This document shows, piece by piece, positions 1 to 11,476 of a stretch of 64,000 bases of DNA. Source of the stretch: Ctenosaura bakeri. Taxonomy: Eukaryota; Chordata; Lepidosauria; Squamata; Iguanidae. Location: contig CAOLHI010000559.1 in the NCBI GenBank assembly GCA_948474755.1, forward strand, positions 248,001 to 312,000, given 5' to 3'. The notes beneath the pieces were generated by a model that saw only the letters and a program-made list of their open reading frames with translations, did no database searches and was not told where the DNA came from. A program made the position numbers and the translations under genes. Position 1 is the stretch's first letter. Each line of letters starts with the position of its first letter.

Positions 1-3000
1 TGAAGTCTCATGTATGCAGAAACTTGATTAAGGTTCACAACATCCAAGATATAAAAGTGAATATGAACAGTCATTCGAATCAGTAGGATACAGCCAGTGG
101 GAGAGAAATATAAACTGCTGCTTATTTCACATATGCAAGGGAGAATGAAAAAACTTCAAAACTTTTCTCATTGCCAAGTGACAACAAAAGCTTTTGCACC
201 TTTTCTTACGTGAATGTGCAAAGTGTACAAGCAATTTTCACAAATGACTATTGTTGCCCTCTTGGTGCACACACTTGAAAAATATAAACAGCTTTGTACC
301 TACAGAGGTGCACCACAATGAGGGTATTGCCCCCCAATGAAATTTCCCTGCAGTTCCCAAATTTGTAGTATTCCAAACAATCTGACACTGAAAATTCATT
401 TTCAGATGATAAGTCTTATATTTGCTACGTTCACATTATCTTAGTAAATTTCTTGCCTTTTCTCTTTGAATGCCTAAATTACATATCTAAATGCTCTATG
501 GAATATTTTTCAGCTCCACCCCCTGTTGGGAAGCTCTCTATGTAGAGTAATGGGATATGTAGTTTAGTGAAATATATCAGGAGGCTTGTAGTAGTAGAAG
601 CAGTAGATGCCAGGGACTGTTAAATAAACAATGCCTGAAACTGCTACAAATGTACTGATAACTGTGGCCTGCCTTTCAAGGTCTCTTGGCAGAGGGGAGG
701 GAATGCGGGGAATCTTAAACTCATGTACTTTCAATTTGCCTTCAGTCTTCTCACTAAAGTCATTATGTGTATTTCACTCCAAATAAATAGTGCTTTATGC
801 ATTGTACTATTTGTGTGTGTGTATTCAGTTCCTGACACCCCCGCCTCAATGGTATGGATGGCATGAAGCCAATTACCTAACAAGCCTGGGCTTCAGCTCC
901 ACCTCAATGAGTGCCATAGCTTATTTGTCTGCCTTACATTTCACCACAGGTTTGGCAAGGGTTCCTTGGGTGCTATACCCAGTGCAGGTTATGATTCAGT
1001 CTCTTGTTCAACCATGCCATGAGGCGAACTAATGTTCCCTCTAGGTGAGTATCTCCTTCAATGAGGGAGAAGATCCTTTGGGGTGAATATGTAAATGTAT
1101 TCACACTTCTATGTATAGAGATAGAATGAGGAACTAGATGAGAAGACAGAGAAGCTTAGGATGAGGAAAGTTGAGAGAAATTGGTCAAATTGGCTGTTGG
1201 GTTTCTTCATCTATGCAGGGGTGGTTGTCAAGGTGCAGCCCATGAGCACAGCATCACTGATACACTGTTGTTGTATAATGAGGACTTTCATATGAAGTGG
1301 TTGGACCTAATGCACTCATACCTGTGTGTGCAAATGCTGATTCCTGTGTCCAGACCCATTAAATTAAGTAGGCTGAGAATAGTTGCATTTTTACCCTAAC
1401 AAGTGGCATGTTTCCTGAGGGAAGGATTTGAGTGGACTTCTGGATTCCATTTCAGAGAATCTACCCCCCCCCATCACCATATAACCAGCAACATAAAGTC
1501 TGTCATGGGGTTGGGAACAAATGGTTAGGGACAAATGTGGGAAGAAGTGGCAGAGTGGAAGCAGAAAACCTCACACAGGAGGCAAAAAAAAAACTTCTTT
1601 GAGGTTGTAACCATAATGGTGGGGCAAGGGGGGCAACCAAAACAGGTAAACTTCAGGCTGAATTGGGCAGAAATGGGATACTTCTCCAGACAATCAAGAC
1701 TCAAAAGGTGAAGTGACCAACAAAATGTGAACAGAGCAAATATAAAGGTTCTAGAATTTTCAAGAATCTTCACCGTCTCTCTCTCTCTGTCTCTCTGCAA
1801 TGCTAGACAGGGGACTGAAGGAAGACATAATGGTAGGAGCAAAATTTGTATCTGCGGTAACAATGACCTCATTTCTCTCTGCCTAAGCTATTGAGGGAAT
1901 TTTAAAAGCACTTGAAACAGGGATGGGGAAAATGATACATGTGCCCCCCATTTCCTTTTTAGAGACCTGCAAACTCCCAAGGCTTCCCCATGTTTTTAAT
2001 TTTCTTTTGATCAAACAAACAAAAATAAAAATGCCCACTCCAAGGCCGCCAAATCACTATATGGAGGGAAAGGTGCAGCTCAATACAATTGACCCTTCAC
2101 TTGATAGGGCCAAGTAGGATTTCCGTTCTGCTCCTTGACTGGCTCTTGATTTGGGTACTGCTTATTTTTACTTAGATAAAGAAAAATGCATCTAACCAAT
2201 GTTTTGAAGAATTACCAAAACAGGACAAGGGTGAAGCCAACAGCTTTGTAAATGTCCTCCACAGCATTAAACCCAAATAGCTTTCTAGTCATCACCAGTG
2301 TGTAATTAAATTAAACACACATTTTTGGGCAGCTTCAGCATTAGCTATCTAAAGAGCAAATGTTTTCTGAAAGAAATCATGTGATCAAGAGGAATAATCA
2401 TTTCCCTTTAAAACTTTCCACACACAACACAGAGAGGCTCAATACCTGATGCTGCAAATGTTCCACAGATCACTGTTTTGCACTTGGCTACTAAAGAAAT
2501 CAAACAGACAAACCATCTCCCCAGCCAATAAGATTATACAGCCAGGACTTCTAAATCTCTAATATGTCTACTTTGATCAAGGGCAAATGGCTTCTTCTAG
2601 AATAAAAAGACCCATCCCTGAAAATGTAAATGTCTGAATCTGTTCACAGGGCTCCTGCTGTTACTTTTATCATTCTGTGCTTGGGTTTGATTTCTCAACC
2701 AAAAGAGGAAGAGAAACAGAGAAAAGAAATAATAATAAACTGGTGCTGTGCCTGATTAGTGAACCTCTTCATCTTTCATTGAGGCATAGCAGCCATTTTG
2801 ACAGTTTGCCCAAAGCATTCCTATCACGGCCAATTTGTACATTGTTGTGCATCTATAGTTTAGGGGTTTTGCCTGCTGTTTTTTCCCCTGCAGATGCCTT
2901 GCTGTGCTGAATTAAAATTTCACTTTATTCTTGTTGCAGCTACTCTACATGGCTAATCTTTAGGCCACATCAAGTGAGATGTTTTCTTTTCTGTGGAATA

Positions 3001-4989
3001 ATGCAGGCATTTTGCTACATGGTTAAGAGAACTGGAGTATTGATTTAAACATTCATTTCTTGTTTATCATGGAAGCCCTGAGACTCCCCACCCCACACAT
3101 AGTCACACACAAACACATAGTAAAGCCAATGTAAATCCCATTAAGCATAAAAATAAATGTTTACTATAACTTCAACATAAAGTATGAAACAAATGCATCT
3201 AAAATGATACAGGGGACAGAGAAAGAGACTTTCCTCCCCTGCCCCCCATGAGGAAAGAGGTTTCATCATTTGGGATTGTTTTGCTTGAAAATAGTTTAAT
3301 AAGCAGAGATATGACAGACATACAAACGTTACACATGTTGTGGAAAAAGTAGACAAGCAGAGGCTTTTCAGCGAATCTTTGACAGATGAAAAGAAGTACA
3401 TCTTCACGCTGTGATTGTAAAACTGCAGTTCCCTGCCACAAAATAAAGCGAAAACAGTGAACTTTAATGGCTTCAACAGTGTATTTAATAAATCCATGGG
3501 GGTTTCAGCCATCAATGGATATCAGGAAGGATATGTTATCACCATTATCATAGGTGACTCTATGTACTAATTGTTGGGGAACATAAGCAGGTGGATCCCA
3601 TAGGAAGCTATGCAGCCACTGTGTGAACAGAATGACCTAAACAGTCCTTTGGTCTGAACCCGCATGGCTCTCTTTAGGCTCTCAGTAAAGACTAATCTGC
3701 TATAGCAGCAATCTCCACATGAGCCAAAGGCTTTAATCCATGCCAATGTAGGAGGTGAATGCCACTGACAATTGAACTTGATAGAGTTCCTTCAGAAATA
3801 AATGCATCTGTAAAGGGACCTTAAAAAGAAGAATGTTTAGAATGGAAACTCCGTGTGAGGCTATGTGGAAGATTGTATCTCCCAGTCCCCAGGTTTATTC
3901 CAAAATGTCACAGACTGCCTACTTGAGGAAATGAGGGTTGCTAGTGTTTCCTTGCTTTTGATAGCAAATCCCTCAGCTTTTCAGTTTTTTTTTAAAAAAA
4001 TGGCTTTTGAAAAGACCAGCTGGGGAGGTAGAATGCCAGTAGCAGTTTTGGTGTCCTCCAGTTTACTACTGATTATTATATATGTGGCAATCTGCTTGTT
4101 GCACAACTGGAAACTACATCAGATCTCTTGCACAATGTCCAGGACTCAGTGCCCATGTGCCTAGCATCATTTGTGCCTGGGGCTTGGCACAAATGAATAT
4201 TGGGGTGTGCTCTTAAAGTGCCTTAAAATTGCCACACTTTTCTTGTTTTGTGTCTTTGTTTTTTACTATATAGCATTTCTTAACTGCAAAATAAAAGCCT
4301 CTTAGTTTTAAGCTGAGAATTACAGAAAAGTCAATGCAAGGAAAAATGTATATAACATCATTCCCGCTTAATACACTAAGAGCTGCAATAATGTTCTCTA
4401 CATTATTCTCTAGATTATTACAGTAATTCCCTTTTCTCCGTTCCTCCACTTTCTTTAGTTAAACTTAATTCTCTAGTCCTTTCTTTTAGAATGATTTCAA
4501 ATGTGTTCATTAGCACTTCATTATTCTGTAGTTGTGTGTTAGGAGGAAAATTATCAAAACTCTACTACCGCAATTAACATATAAATTATCTTCCATTTTA
4601 CCAGTAGAAAATTCCCTTGATTTGCAGGGAAATTATTCTAATTTCCTCTAGAAATTGAATGCATTTTCAAGTTTGTCCACATCTAATCTAAGATGAGAAT
4701 TAAAGACTGAAATTAAAGACATACAAGATTTGAATGAAAATATCACAGAGATCTGCTAATAAAAAACTCAGAATTCAGTTGGTGACTTTATGCACTTTAT
4801 ATGGTGTGTGTCATTTTCTATGCACTGTATATAAGGTTATTCAGTATGTCCTCACCCAGTTCCACCCTCATAATCTCCGTGCCTTCTGTAAAGGTGAGAT
4901 TCCTTTGCCATTTAGTTGCCTGGGGAGATGTTGAACCATTTTGTGGCTGGGGGAGTGAACCTAGGAATCATTGAGTTGCAACCATCCAT
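1..4989. other. Non-coding stretch, nothing recognised except short simple repeats
   Basis: No recognisable gene, RNA or full-length repeat. Open frames are short; the longest is 124 codons on the minus strand at 3141-3515, with no familiar domain. A CT-rich microsatellite lies at 1775-1797. The part from about 2300 to 2620 is unique-looking, with a TCF/LEF-like CTTTGATC near 2571, but nothing proves regulatory function. I read it as intergenic or intronic DNA. Confidence 0.6.
1775..1797. repeat. (CT)n microsatellite
   Basis: Short CT-dinucleotide run with two GT interruptions. Confidence 0.8.
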
Positions 4990-5017
4990 AAATCAATCAA
5001 TCAATCAATCAATCAAT
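4990..5017. repeat. (AATC)n microsatellite
   Basis: About six AATC/TCAA units followed by a short AAGC run. It may be the simple-sequence tail of a decayed LINE, but no LINE body is recognisable upstream. Confidence 0.8.
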
Positions 5018-5359
5018 AAAGCAAGCAAGCACCTGTCTCCTTCCTGGATATCCAGCATACCAACTGGACATCTGGGATGGGAAAAACTGCCATTTGCTTT
5101 TCCCTACAGGGATGTAGCCACATGGTTTCTAATGTCCCACACCTCCCCTTGAGCACTACATGGCTCAGGGAGCATGCATCTGTCTTTTCAAATAGGCTGG
5201 CATTTCAGGATGTAATTGTTTACCAGGTTTCTTGTTGAAAGAAGAAATGAGTAACTTTAACCATTTTCTTCCCATTGCAAGCAAAGTCTTCAATAACCAT
5301 CCAGTTCTTGAAGCCTATTGGCAAGTTGGGACTGACTCTGTGCATGATTTGCACATACT

Positions 5360-5635
5360 TGTTTTGCACAGAAAACTCTATTTTCTGTGCAGGAAACAGC
5401 TCTTTCTATGTAGAAATATGCTGTTTCCTGCGCAGAAAAAGATGTTTTCTATGTAAATCAACCACATGTAAATTTTACTCAGAATAAATTCCCAGTTGCA
5501 GCATTCCCTGGACAGTAAATAGCATTTTCTTGCAGGAAATAATATTTCTGCATAGAAAAATCACTTTCTGGGCAGAAAATGCTGTTTTCTACTCAAGAGA
5601 ACCACATGCAAATTTTGTGCAGAATATGTCTTATC
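5360..5635 (+). repeat. Dispersed repeat built of short palindromic TTTTCTGYGCAGAAAA-like units, dimeric copy
   Basis: The block contains at least eight imperfect palindromes of the form TTTTCTGTGCAGAAAA spaced about 20-25 bases apart. It is a dimer: each half ends with a non-palindromic signature, ACCACATG followed by AAATTTT and CAGAATA, and the signature recurs with a period of about 139 bases (near 5461 and 5600). Related blocks lie near 28690, 33760 and 45880. No inverted-repeat ends, poly-A or coding capacity are seen. I do not recognise the family; it could be a satellite fragment or the internal tandem part of a DNA transposon. Confidence 0.6.
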
Positions 5636-5776
5636 AGTCCAGGATTTTTCTCATCAGGGTTTCTCAACATTCAAAAAACATGTTTTTTTTTAATTGATAA
5701 ACATGAGCACTAAAAAGACAAACACCAATCAAAACAATATATCCAAAGAGAACAAAAAACTCCATTATTAAACTAA

Positions 5777-6199
5777 GGCCATGTCTGCACCTCACTTGTT
5801 CCCACCGATGTCCTGTTGTGATCCCAGCAGTGCTTTTGTTGGGATGGGAATGCAATGGGAATGCTCCCCTCTACACCTGGCTGGCTCCCTGTGGAAGGGA
5901 GCATGAGTGACATGCACTTGCCTTCTGCAGCATAGCTGGCCTCTTTCCTGTGCTGTACTGGTGACGTGATCACGCTTTCCTGTGCTGTACTGGTGACGTG
6001 ATCACATGGCTGGGGGTGATGGGAGCATCATCAATCAGAGGTGCTTAATTCCCCCCCCCCGTTAATTGAATATCCCATGATCTCAGCATGTGGGGACGTG
6101 ATGGCTGCAGGACCCCAATGTTGTTGTATGCAAGCACAACCTGTGGACTGCTGCCATCGTGTCCCCATCGTGGGACTGCAATGCCATGTGGAAATGGCC
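5777..6199. mobile_element. Non-autonomous DNA transposon (MITE), GGCC-TIR group, about 420-bp type
   Basis: The ends form a short terminal inverted repeat: the left reads GGCCATGTCTGCAC and the right, in reverse complement, GGCCATTTCCACATGG. Flanks are TAA on the left and TGA on the right, an imperfect 3-bp duplication. It has no coding capacity. The interior resembles the elements at 46235-46651 and 19647-20052, in opposite orientation to them. A perfect 30-base tandem duplication lies inside at 5944-6005. The TIR and 3-bp flanks suggest a PIF/Harbinger-like mobiliser, by inference. Confidence 0.7.
5944..6005. repeat. Perfect 30-bp tandem duplication inside the MITE
   Basis: Two identical 30-base copies, at 5944-5973 and 5976-6005, are separated by GC. 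Each ends with GTGACGTGATCAC. The identity suggests a duplication more recent than the MITE insertion. Confidence 0.9.
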
Positions 6200-6246
6200 T
6201 GAAATTTACACACAATTACAATCACCTTACAAAAAATATATGTTTA

Positions 6247-6297
6247 TACTAAACTAACAAGGTTGACTAAACTAAACTAGACTAAACTAAACTAAAG
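6247..6297. repeat. (CTAAA)n simple repeat
   Basis: Imperfect pentanucleotide run with two interruptions. Confidence 0.75.
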
Positions 6298-6720
6298 AAT
6301 AGGCTACAACTAATTAAAATTGTTCCTGCCCTTGTTGCAAACAGTTCCAGCTTATATAATTGTACTTCACTTCGAGTCATTACTTAACATTACTATTAAA
6401 TTTCTTGCTCATTAGTATTATACTCTTTAACTATAATAAATTCTAAATTGCTTACTTTTCTGTTGTATGCTAAATATCATCATTATTAGTTACCACAAGA
6501 CATTATTATTTAATTCTGTAAATCTTTAATCAATCCTCAAAAAGTATATTACCTCTATTTAAATACACCATACTTATCTTAATAATATTAAAATAGCAAA
6601 ATCAAAAATCTAATTTAGTTTTTGTAATAATAACAATAGCATTAAAAATGGAAAGGAACAGTAATGTGTAAGTTCAAAACCCAAAGACCATCAATTCACC
6701 CTAATTTTCCCTTAGATAAT

Positions 6721-7421
6721 CGATTAAGAATCTTCATTCTGAAGTAAACTTTTTATCAACACTTAAAATACATTTTGTGAATATTTTCAAATATTCTTTT
6801 GATCCTTACTTTCATTCCCAATCAAGTGCACTACATGGGTAGAGCATTATGCTTTGCTCCAAGCAATGCAAGATCTTGTGCATTGTGTTTAGAAAAGTTA
6901 CAGGGAACAAAATGCACACGATGGTGAGGTCTGCCAACCAGTTTGTAGCCAAAATGAGAAACAAAAGGGATGTGTCAGCATGCTGAGAAGAGTCCTAACA
7001 CTTGTGAAAAACCAAAAAAACAAAAGAAACAAACTCCACCCAAAAAAACAGAGAGAAAGAGAGAGAGAGAGAGAAAAAAAGCCAAATAAATTAAAGGAGC
7101 ATCCATCTGCCCACCTTAAATCAGCTCCATGGGGACTGAATATATTTGGAAGCTATGACATACTGAGCCTACATGAGATTGAGAGAGAATTAAAACTGGG
7201 GCAATGGAATGTCTTTCTTGTAGTAAATGGCTGTCAGAAACCTACAATAGGAGCACTTGTAAAGCTCAGATAATTTTAAGCTTTAGAGTGAGTATTGGAT
7301 GCTTGCTAAATTATTCTGCCTAGTCTGCTTGTCTTATGTCACCAAGTGCTTGCTTGTTTTCTTTTTCATCAAATATAGGTTTTATACTGGTTCCATAACC
7401 ATGAGATCCAGCAAGGAATTA
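6721..7421. other. Non-coding stretch with a GA microsatellite
   Basis: A-rich sequence with a GA run at 7050-7074. The open frame at 6980-7273 passes through the A-rich and GA-rich part and has no protein-like features. No gene or repeat family is recognised. Confidence 0.5.
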
Positions 7422-7680
7422 CAGCCAGCTTGGTGTAGCGGTTTGAGTATTTGACCCAAACTCTGGGAAACCCTGTTTATCCATAGAAATCCACTCTCTC
7501 AGCCATAGACAAACACAATGACAACTCTTTTCTGAATAAACTTTGTCAATCAAAGCCTATGGTATTTGCAAGCTGCACTGGGAGCCTTTTTGGCAGAAGG
7601 GATATAGATGTCTTAAATAAATAGGATAAGATAAGATTACTGTAAGTTGGAATAGACTTGAGGGCACATGACAATAACAA
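7422..7680 (+). mobile_element. Sauria-type tRNA-derived SINE, interrupted
   Basis: The head GGTGTAGCGGTTTGAGTAT is the degraded A-box region of a tRNA-derived SINE. The tail ends with a CTGTAAGTTGGAATAGACTTG-type stretch, then AGGGCACATGACAATAACAA, the 3' end shared with BovB LINEs. Between body and tail, at about 7563-7638, lies unrelated sequence resembling an L2 LINE 3' end, so the SINE is split. Old and diverged. Confidence 0.7.
7563..7638 (+). mobile_element. Very short L2-like 3' end inserted in the SINE
   Basis: The sequence AAGCTGCACTGGGAGCC followed by TTTTTGGCAGAAGG and an AAATAAATAGGATAAG tail matches the end of squamate L2 LINEs, comparable with 21965-22017. It interrupts the SINE at 7422-7680. 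I cannot identify a clear target duplication. Confidence 0.45.
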
Positions 7681-9286
7681 GAGCCACAACTATATAAATA
7701 AATCTGATTTGGTTTGAACTTGACACAGGTAGATTCTTGAGACCACCCCACCCCCCGGAACTTTTGGTTCCTGACCATTTTGAGGGACATGCAAATGACA
7801 CAGATCACTTGGATAGTCGACACTGATTGCTCCTAAGTGCCTCCATCTGGTCCCTTAGAGACTGTTAACAGAGAACTAGAGAAAATGAAACAGATAGGGG
7901 CTATGGATAAATAGTAGCAGATTTACACACTTACAGTGAATTTAAGAGCTCACTGTCATGCCTACTTCATGATGCAGATCCTGCACAGAAACCGCTTTGG
8001 TCACCCTAAAAGAAGATCTATGACAAGACAAAAGGGAAAGTGTAGACTAACTCATTTTCCTTGAACCCTCAGCAGCTTCTAATATCACCTACCATGGTAG
8101 CCTGTCTTAATAGGCTCTCTAGGGTGGGCATAGCTGAATTTCAGAGATTCTCTTCCAATATTGGTCAAGAAGATTTCATTGGTTTCTCTGATACTGCCAT
8201 ATGGGCCTTAGTGCCTGCTGGGATAGGTGGGCACAAATCAACATTATCAGATGCTGCGTCAACTACATTTACTATGCCACCCAACAACCTCTCTTAAAAC
8301 ATCCTAAGGTTTCTTAAGCATTAGTAGCATTTGGCATGTAAGTGAAAACTATATCAGGAAGCATTTCAAAAAGAAGAACAAATGTGCACCAATGAAGTTG
8401 CTGATGTTGCAGAGAAAATAAACTCTATTTTAAGAAGCATTTCATATGTCAAGTAGAATTTCATCAGATTGTTCCACATGCACTGTTTATATTATTCTGA
8501 AAGGACTTCCAATGGCTGCTCCTGACTTTCCTCCCGGAATACTCTAGACCTAGCATCACTTGAAGGAATTCTGGGGAAAAGGTGGCCACTTGAAAACAAT
8601 TTCCAAGATGAACTCTGCTTTCATTTTTTTTTTTTAAATAACCTTAACTTTATTTTTATGCTGAATATGTTTATGTTACCATTTCTAATTCAACTAAAGG
8701 AAAGCTGAAATAAATACTACTACATTCCAATTTTGTCCCCATGGTATTTGCTCATAAAGCAGTCAAGTTACAGTATGCAGTGTGTGATTTCAGCTTAGAA
8801 GTTTGAGTTAATTACTAATTAGATTGCACCACAGGGGGCTTATTGACTAATTCGGGAATTAGATTCTCATAATTTTTGAAGCTTATCAATAGACTGTGGT
8901 TTAGCTAGTTGCATACTCTAACACATAAGTATGCCTCATTGATTTCAGTGGGGTTTTCTCATGAGAAAGCATCAATTGTATCTTACAAACCAATCTTATT
9001 TTTGAAAAAAACAACAGTAATTTAAAGTTGTTTTTTCTTAAAACAGAGGCATAGCTTATTTATGACAATAGGCATTACTGTGCAGATAAGAGTAGCTAAA
9101 ATTAGCATTTGAGAGGCAATTCCTTTAACTGACACTGGTGGAAGAATTCCTCCTGGTATTTGGTAATTAGTTACAGAAATGTATTTATTCTGTAAAGTCA
9201 ACTTGGCATAGTCTAGAGAAACTTTCTATTTTAGACAAAGAATGACCCTCTGCTATATATTTATAACTGTTTGATATCACTTCAAG
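7681..9286. other. Non-coding stretch, possible conserved regulatory DNA
   Basis: No gene recognised. A homeodomain-type site cluster (TTAATTACTAATTAG at 8808-8822, with further ATTAG and CTAATT to 8865) sits in non-repetitive sequence. A short dispersed-repeat phrase (GCCTCATTGATTTCAGTGG, near 8932) also occurs widely in reptile DNA. Confidence 0.4.
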
Positions 9287-9650
9287 TGTCATGGCTTTAT
9301 CCTACAGAAACTTGGGATTTGCAGTTCACTGAGGGACTTAGGAGGGCAGTGTGGTGCAGTGCTTTGAGCATTTGGCTTGCATTAAGATTTGATTCCCCCC
9401 TTGGTCATGGAAACCCCACTGGGTGACCTTGGGTGTATCATGTATTCTCTGCCCTGGAAAACACCATGATATGTTGGTTCATTTTGGGTCACCATAAATC
9501 AGAATTGACTTGAAGGCACACAACATCACCATGACAGACTTAGAAATCTCTGCTAAAGATCTCTCATTCCTTCTTCTGAACTACAGAACTAGAACTCTTT
9601 AACAGACAATTCTAAAACTGTCACCAGACTATAGACTTCAGGATAACATA
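9287..9650. mobile_element. Decayed palindromic MITE split by a SINE
   Basis: The part before 9341 (TCCTACAGAAACTTGGGATT then TGCAGTTCACTGAGGG) and the part after 9544 (with the ACTACAG and ATAGACTTCAGGATAAC half) look like the two arms of a palindromic MITE of the type seen at 50341-50575. The SINE at 9342-9536 separates them. The ends are too decayed to define. Confidence 0.45.
9342..9536 (+). mobile_element. Sauria-type SINE with perfect 7-bp target duplication
   Basis: The head GTGGTGCAGTGCTTTGAGC is the tRNA-derived A-box region, and the body contains ACTGGGTGACCTTGGG, typical of this family. The 3' end CACCATAAATCAGAATTGAC followed by TTGAAGGCACACAACA is the BovB-like tail used for mobilisation. 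GACTTAG flanks both sides (9335-9341 and 9537-9543), a perfect target-site duplication that fixes the borders. It was presumably mobilised in trans by BovB. Confidence 0.9.
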
Positions 9651-10709
9651 GGATTGAACAATGGCAGGTAATTTTGCATCCAGCTACTGTAACTCTGTAG
9701 CGGGGATAAACTCAAAATTTAGCAATGCAGTAACGAAGACTTATACTTTTGCAACTTCCATTTGATCCTTTGGGGGTGATTTTTAAAAAAACTTTTGTAA
9801 GCTATGCTGACTTCTGATTTAAAGAAAAAGTGAGATAAAAATCTATCAAATATGATAACAATCATTACTACAGTGCACAGGCAGGTCAGAGTGCTGAACC
9901 TATATGTGGTCAGTTAGGCATTTAATTGTGCTCTTAAATTCTGTCAGCTTTACTAAAACCAAAGCATGGTTAGTTTTCTTTGGATTCTTCCACTAAAGCA
10001 CATCCCTTAATTCAGATGTTATTCAGAGCATCGTGCTACATATTTTATCCATTTATGATGGCTGAGTAGTTTAAGTTCATGGTTACAGTTAATGATACCA
10101 AGTCTCTTTAATGTTTTCTAGAACTGGAAAGATGAATTAATGAATGTGAATTAGTGAATATAATTTAGTTTACAAAGCTTGTACATGTGAATTGTTGCAT
10201 AATACAAACTATTGACACTTGACAAATCTTTCCAGAGCATGCAAAATTCTTCTGGGATAATGAATGTATACATTTTGCACTGCCTTATGGCTCTACATGC
10301 TTACAGAAATGTGCTTCAGATCTAAACAAATGTCAAATCCCAAGGCAAATTTGACTGCTTTGTACCTGGTGCTTCTAGGGGTGGGCTTCCTTGTCCTTCC
10401 AAACCTGAAAGCTGAAGCTTGGATTTAACTTTTTGTTTAGGACTTGAAAACCCAACACTACTCCCACCCCTTAGTGTTTTTAAATGTTTATTTCTGGGGT
10501 ACGGAAGACTGAGGAGGTATCAAAGTTTAAAGACTGATATGTCTATCTTATCATCCTAGTGCCTGTTTCATGAAGGGATCTCTTTCCAATGTGCTTTGGT
10601 GGAAGCATTGTGGTTATCATTAAAACTCATTGTTACAAACTTCCTTCCTTTAAAGATTGATATCAATATACAACTAAATGGATATAAACATACAGCTAAA
10701 TAGATTGTC
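9651..10709. other. Non-coding stretch, nothing recognised
   Basis: AT-rich sequence without recognisable genes or repeats. The minus-strand frame 10568-10837 runs partly into the neighbouring CR1 and has no known domain. Confidence 0.5.
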
Positions 10710-11476
10710 ACCAGCTGTAGTTTTCTACACTTAGGTAGAAATAATGGAATACAGAAATACAGGATGGGGGACACGTGGCTGGATAGCAGTACGTGTGAAA
10801 GGGATCTAGGAGTCTTCATAGACCACAAGCTGAACATGAGTCAGCAGTGTGATGCGGCAGCCAAGAAAGCCAATGCAATTCTCGGCTGCATCAATAGGAG
10901 TATCGTGTCTAGATCGAGGGAGGTACTGGTACCACTCTACTCTGCTTTGGTTAGACCCCATCTTGAATACTGTGTCCAGTTCTGGGCACCCCAATTCAAG
11001 AAGGATATTGACAAGCTGGAGCAAGTCCAGAGGAGAGCGACCAAAATGGTGAGAGGCCTGGAAGCCATGCCCTATGAGGATAGACTTAGAGAGCTGGGTA
11101 TGTTTAGTCTGCAGAAGAGGAGGTTAAGAGGGGACATGATAGCCATGTTTAAATATTTGAAGGGATGCCACGTAGAGGAAGGAGGGAACTTGTTTTCTGC
11201 TGCTCCAGAGACCAGGACAAGGAGCAATGGATTCAAGCTGCAGGAAAGGAGATTCCACCTGAACCTCAGGAAGAACTTCCTGACAGTCAGGGCTGTCCGG
11301 CAGTGGAATCTGTTGCCTCGGAGTGTAGTGGAGTCTCCTTCCTTGGAGGTTTTTAAGCAGAGGCTTGATGGCCATCTGTCGGGATTGATTTGAGGGTGTT
11401 CCTGCATGGCAGGGGGTTGGACTGGATGGCCTGTGTGGTCTCTTCCAACTCTGAATTTCTATGATTCTATGATTTT
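10710..11476 (+). mobile_element. CR1 LINE, 5'-truncated, 3' end complete
   Basis: The copy holds the 3' part of ORF2 (open from 10764 to 11393), a short 3' UTR with GGACTGGATGGCCTGTGTGG, and the ATTCTATG octamer repeat that ends CR1 elements (11456-11473). It lacks ORF1, the endonuclease and the catalytic centre of the reverse transcriptase, so it is dead on arrival. CR1 uses target-primed reverse transcription and normally leaves truncated copies. The open frame suggests it is younger than the L2 and BovB copies here. Confidence 0.92.
10764..11393 (+). pseudogene. CR1 ORF2 C-terminal fragment (reverse transcriptase thumb and tail)
   Basis: A 209-codon frame encodes the C-terminal part of the CR1 ORF2 polyprotein. 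Recognisable segments are [14 protein letters not shown] near the start, then [31 protein letters not shown] and a terminal [15 protein letters not shown]. In full CR1 elements this follows the YxDD catalytic motif, which is absent here. There is no internal stop or frameshift, and the natural TGA is retained. The first Met lies inside the domain and is not a biological start. No independent function is expected. Confidence 0.9.

Larger units (their letters stand above)
5641..6720. other. AT-rich non-coding DNA around a MITE
   Basis: Very AT-rich sequence flanks the MITE at 5777-6199. A T-run at about 5683-5692 followed by AT-rich sequence could be the poly-A end of a minus-strand LINE 3' UTR continuing beyond the MITE, but no coding part supports this. 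A (CTAAA)n run sits at 6247-6297. Confidence 0.35.
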
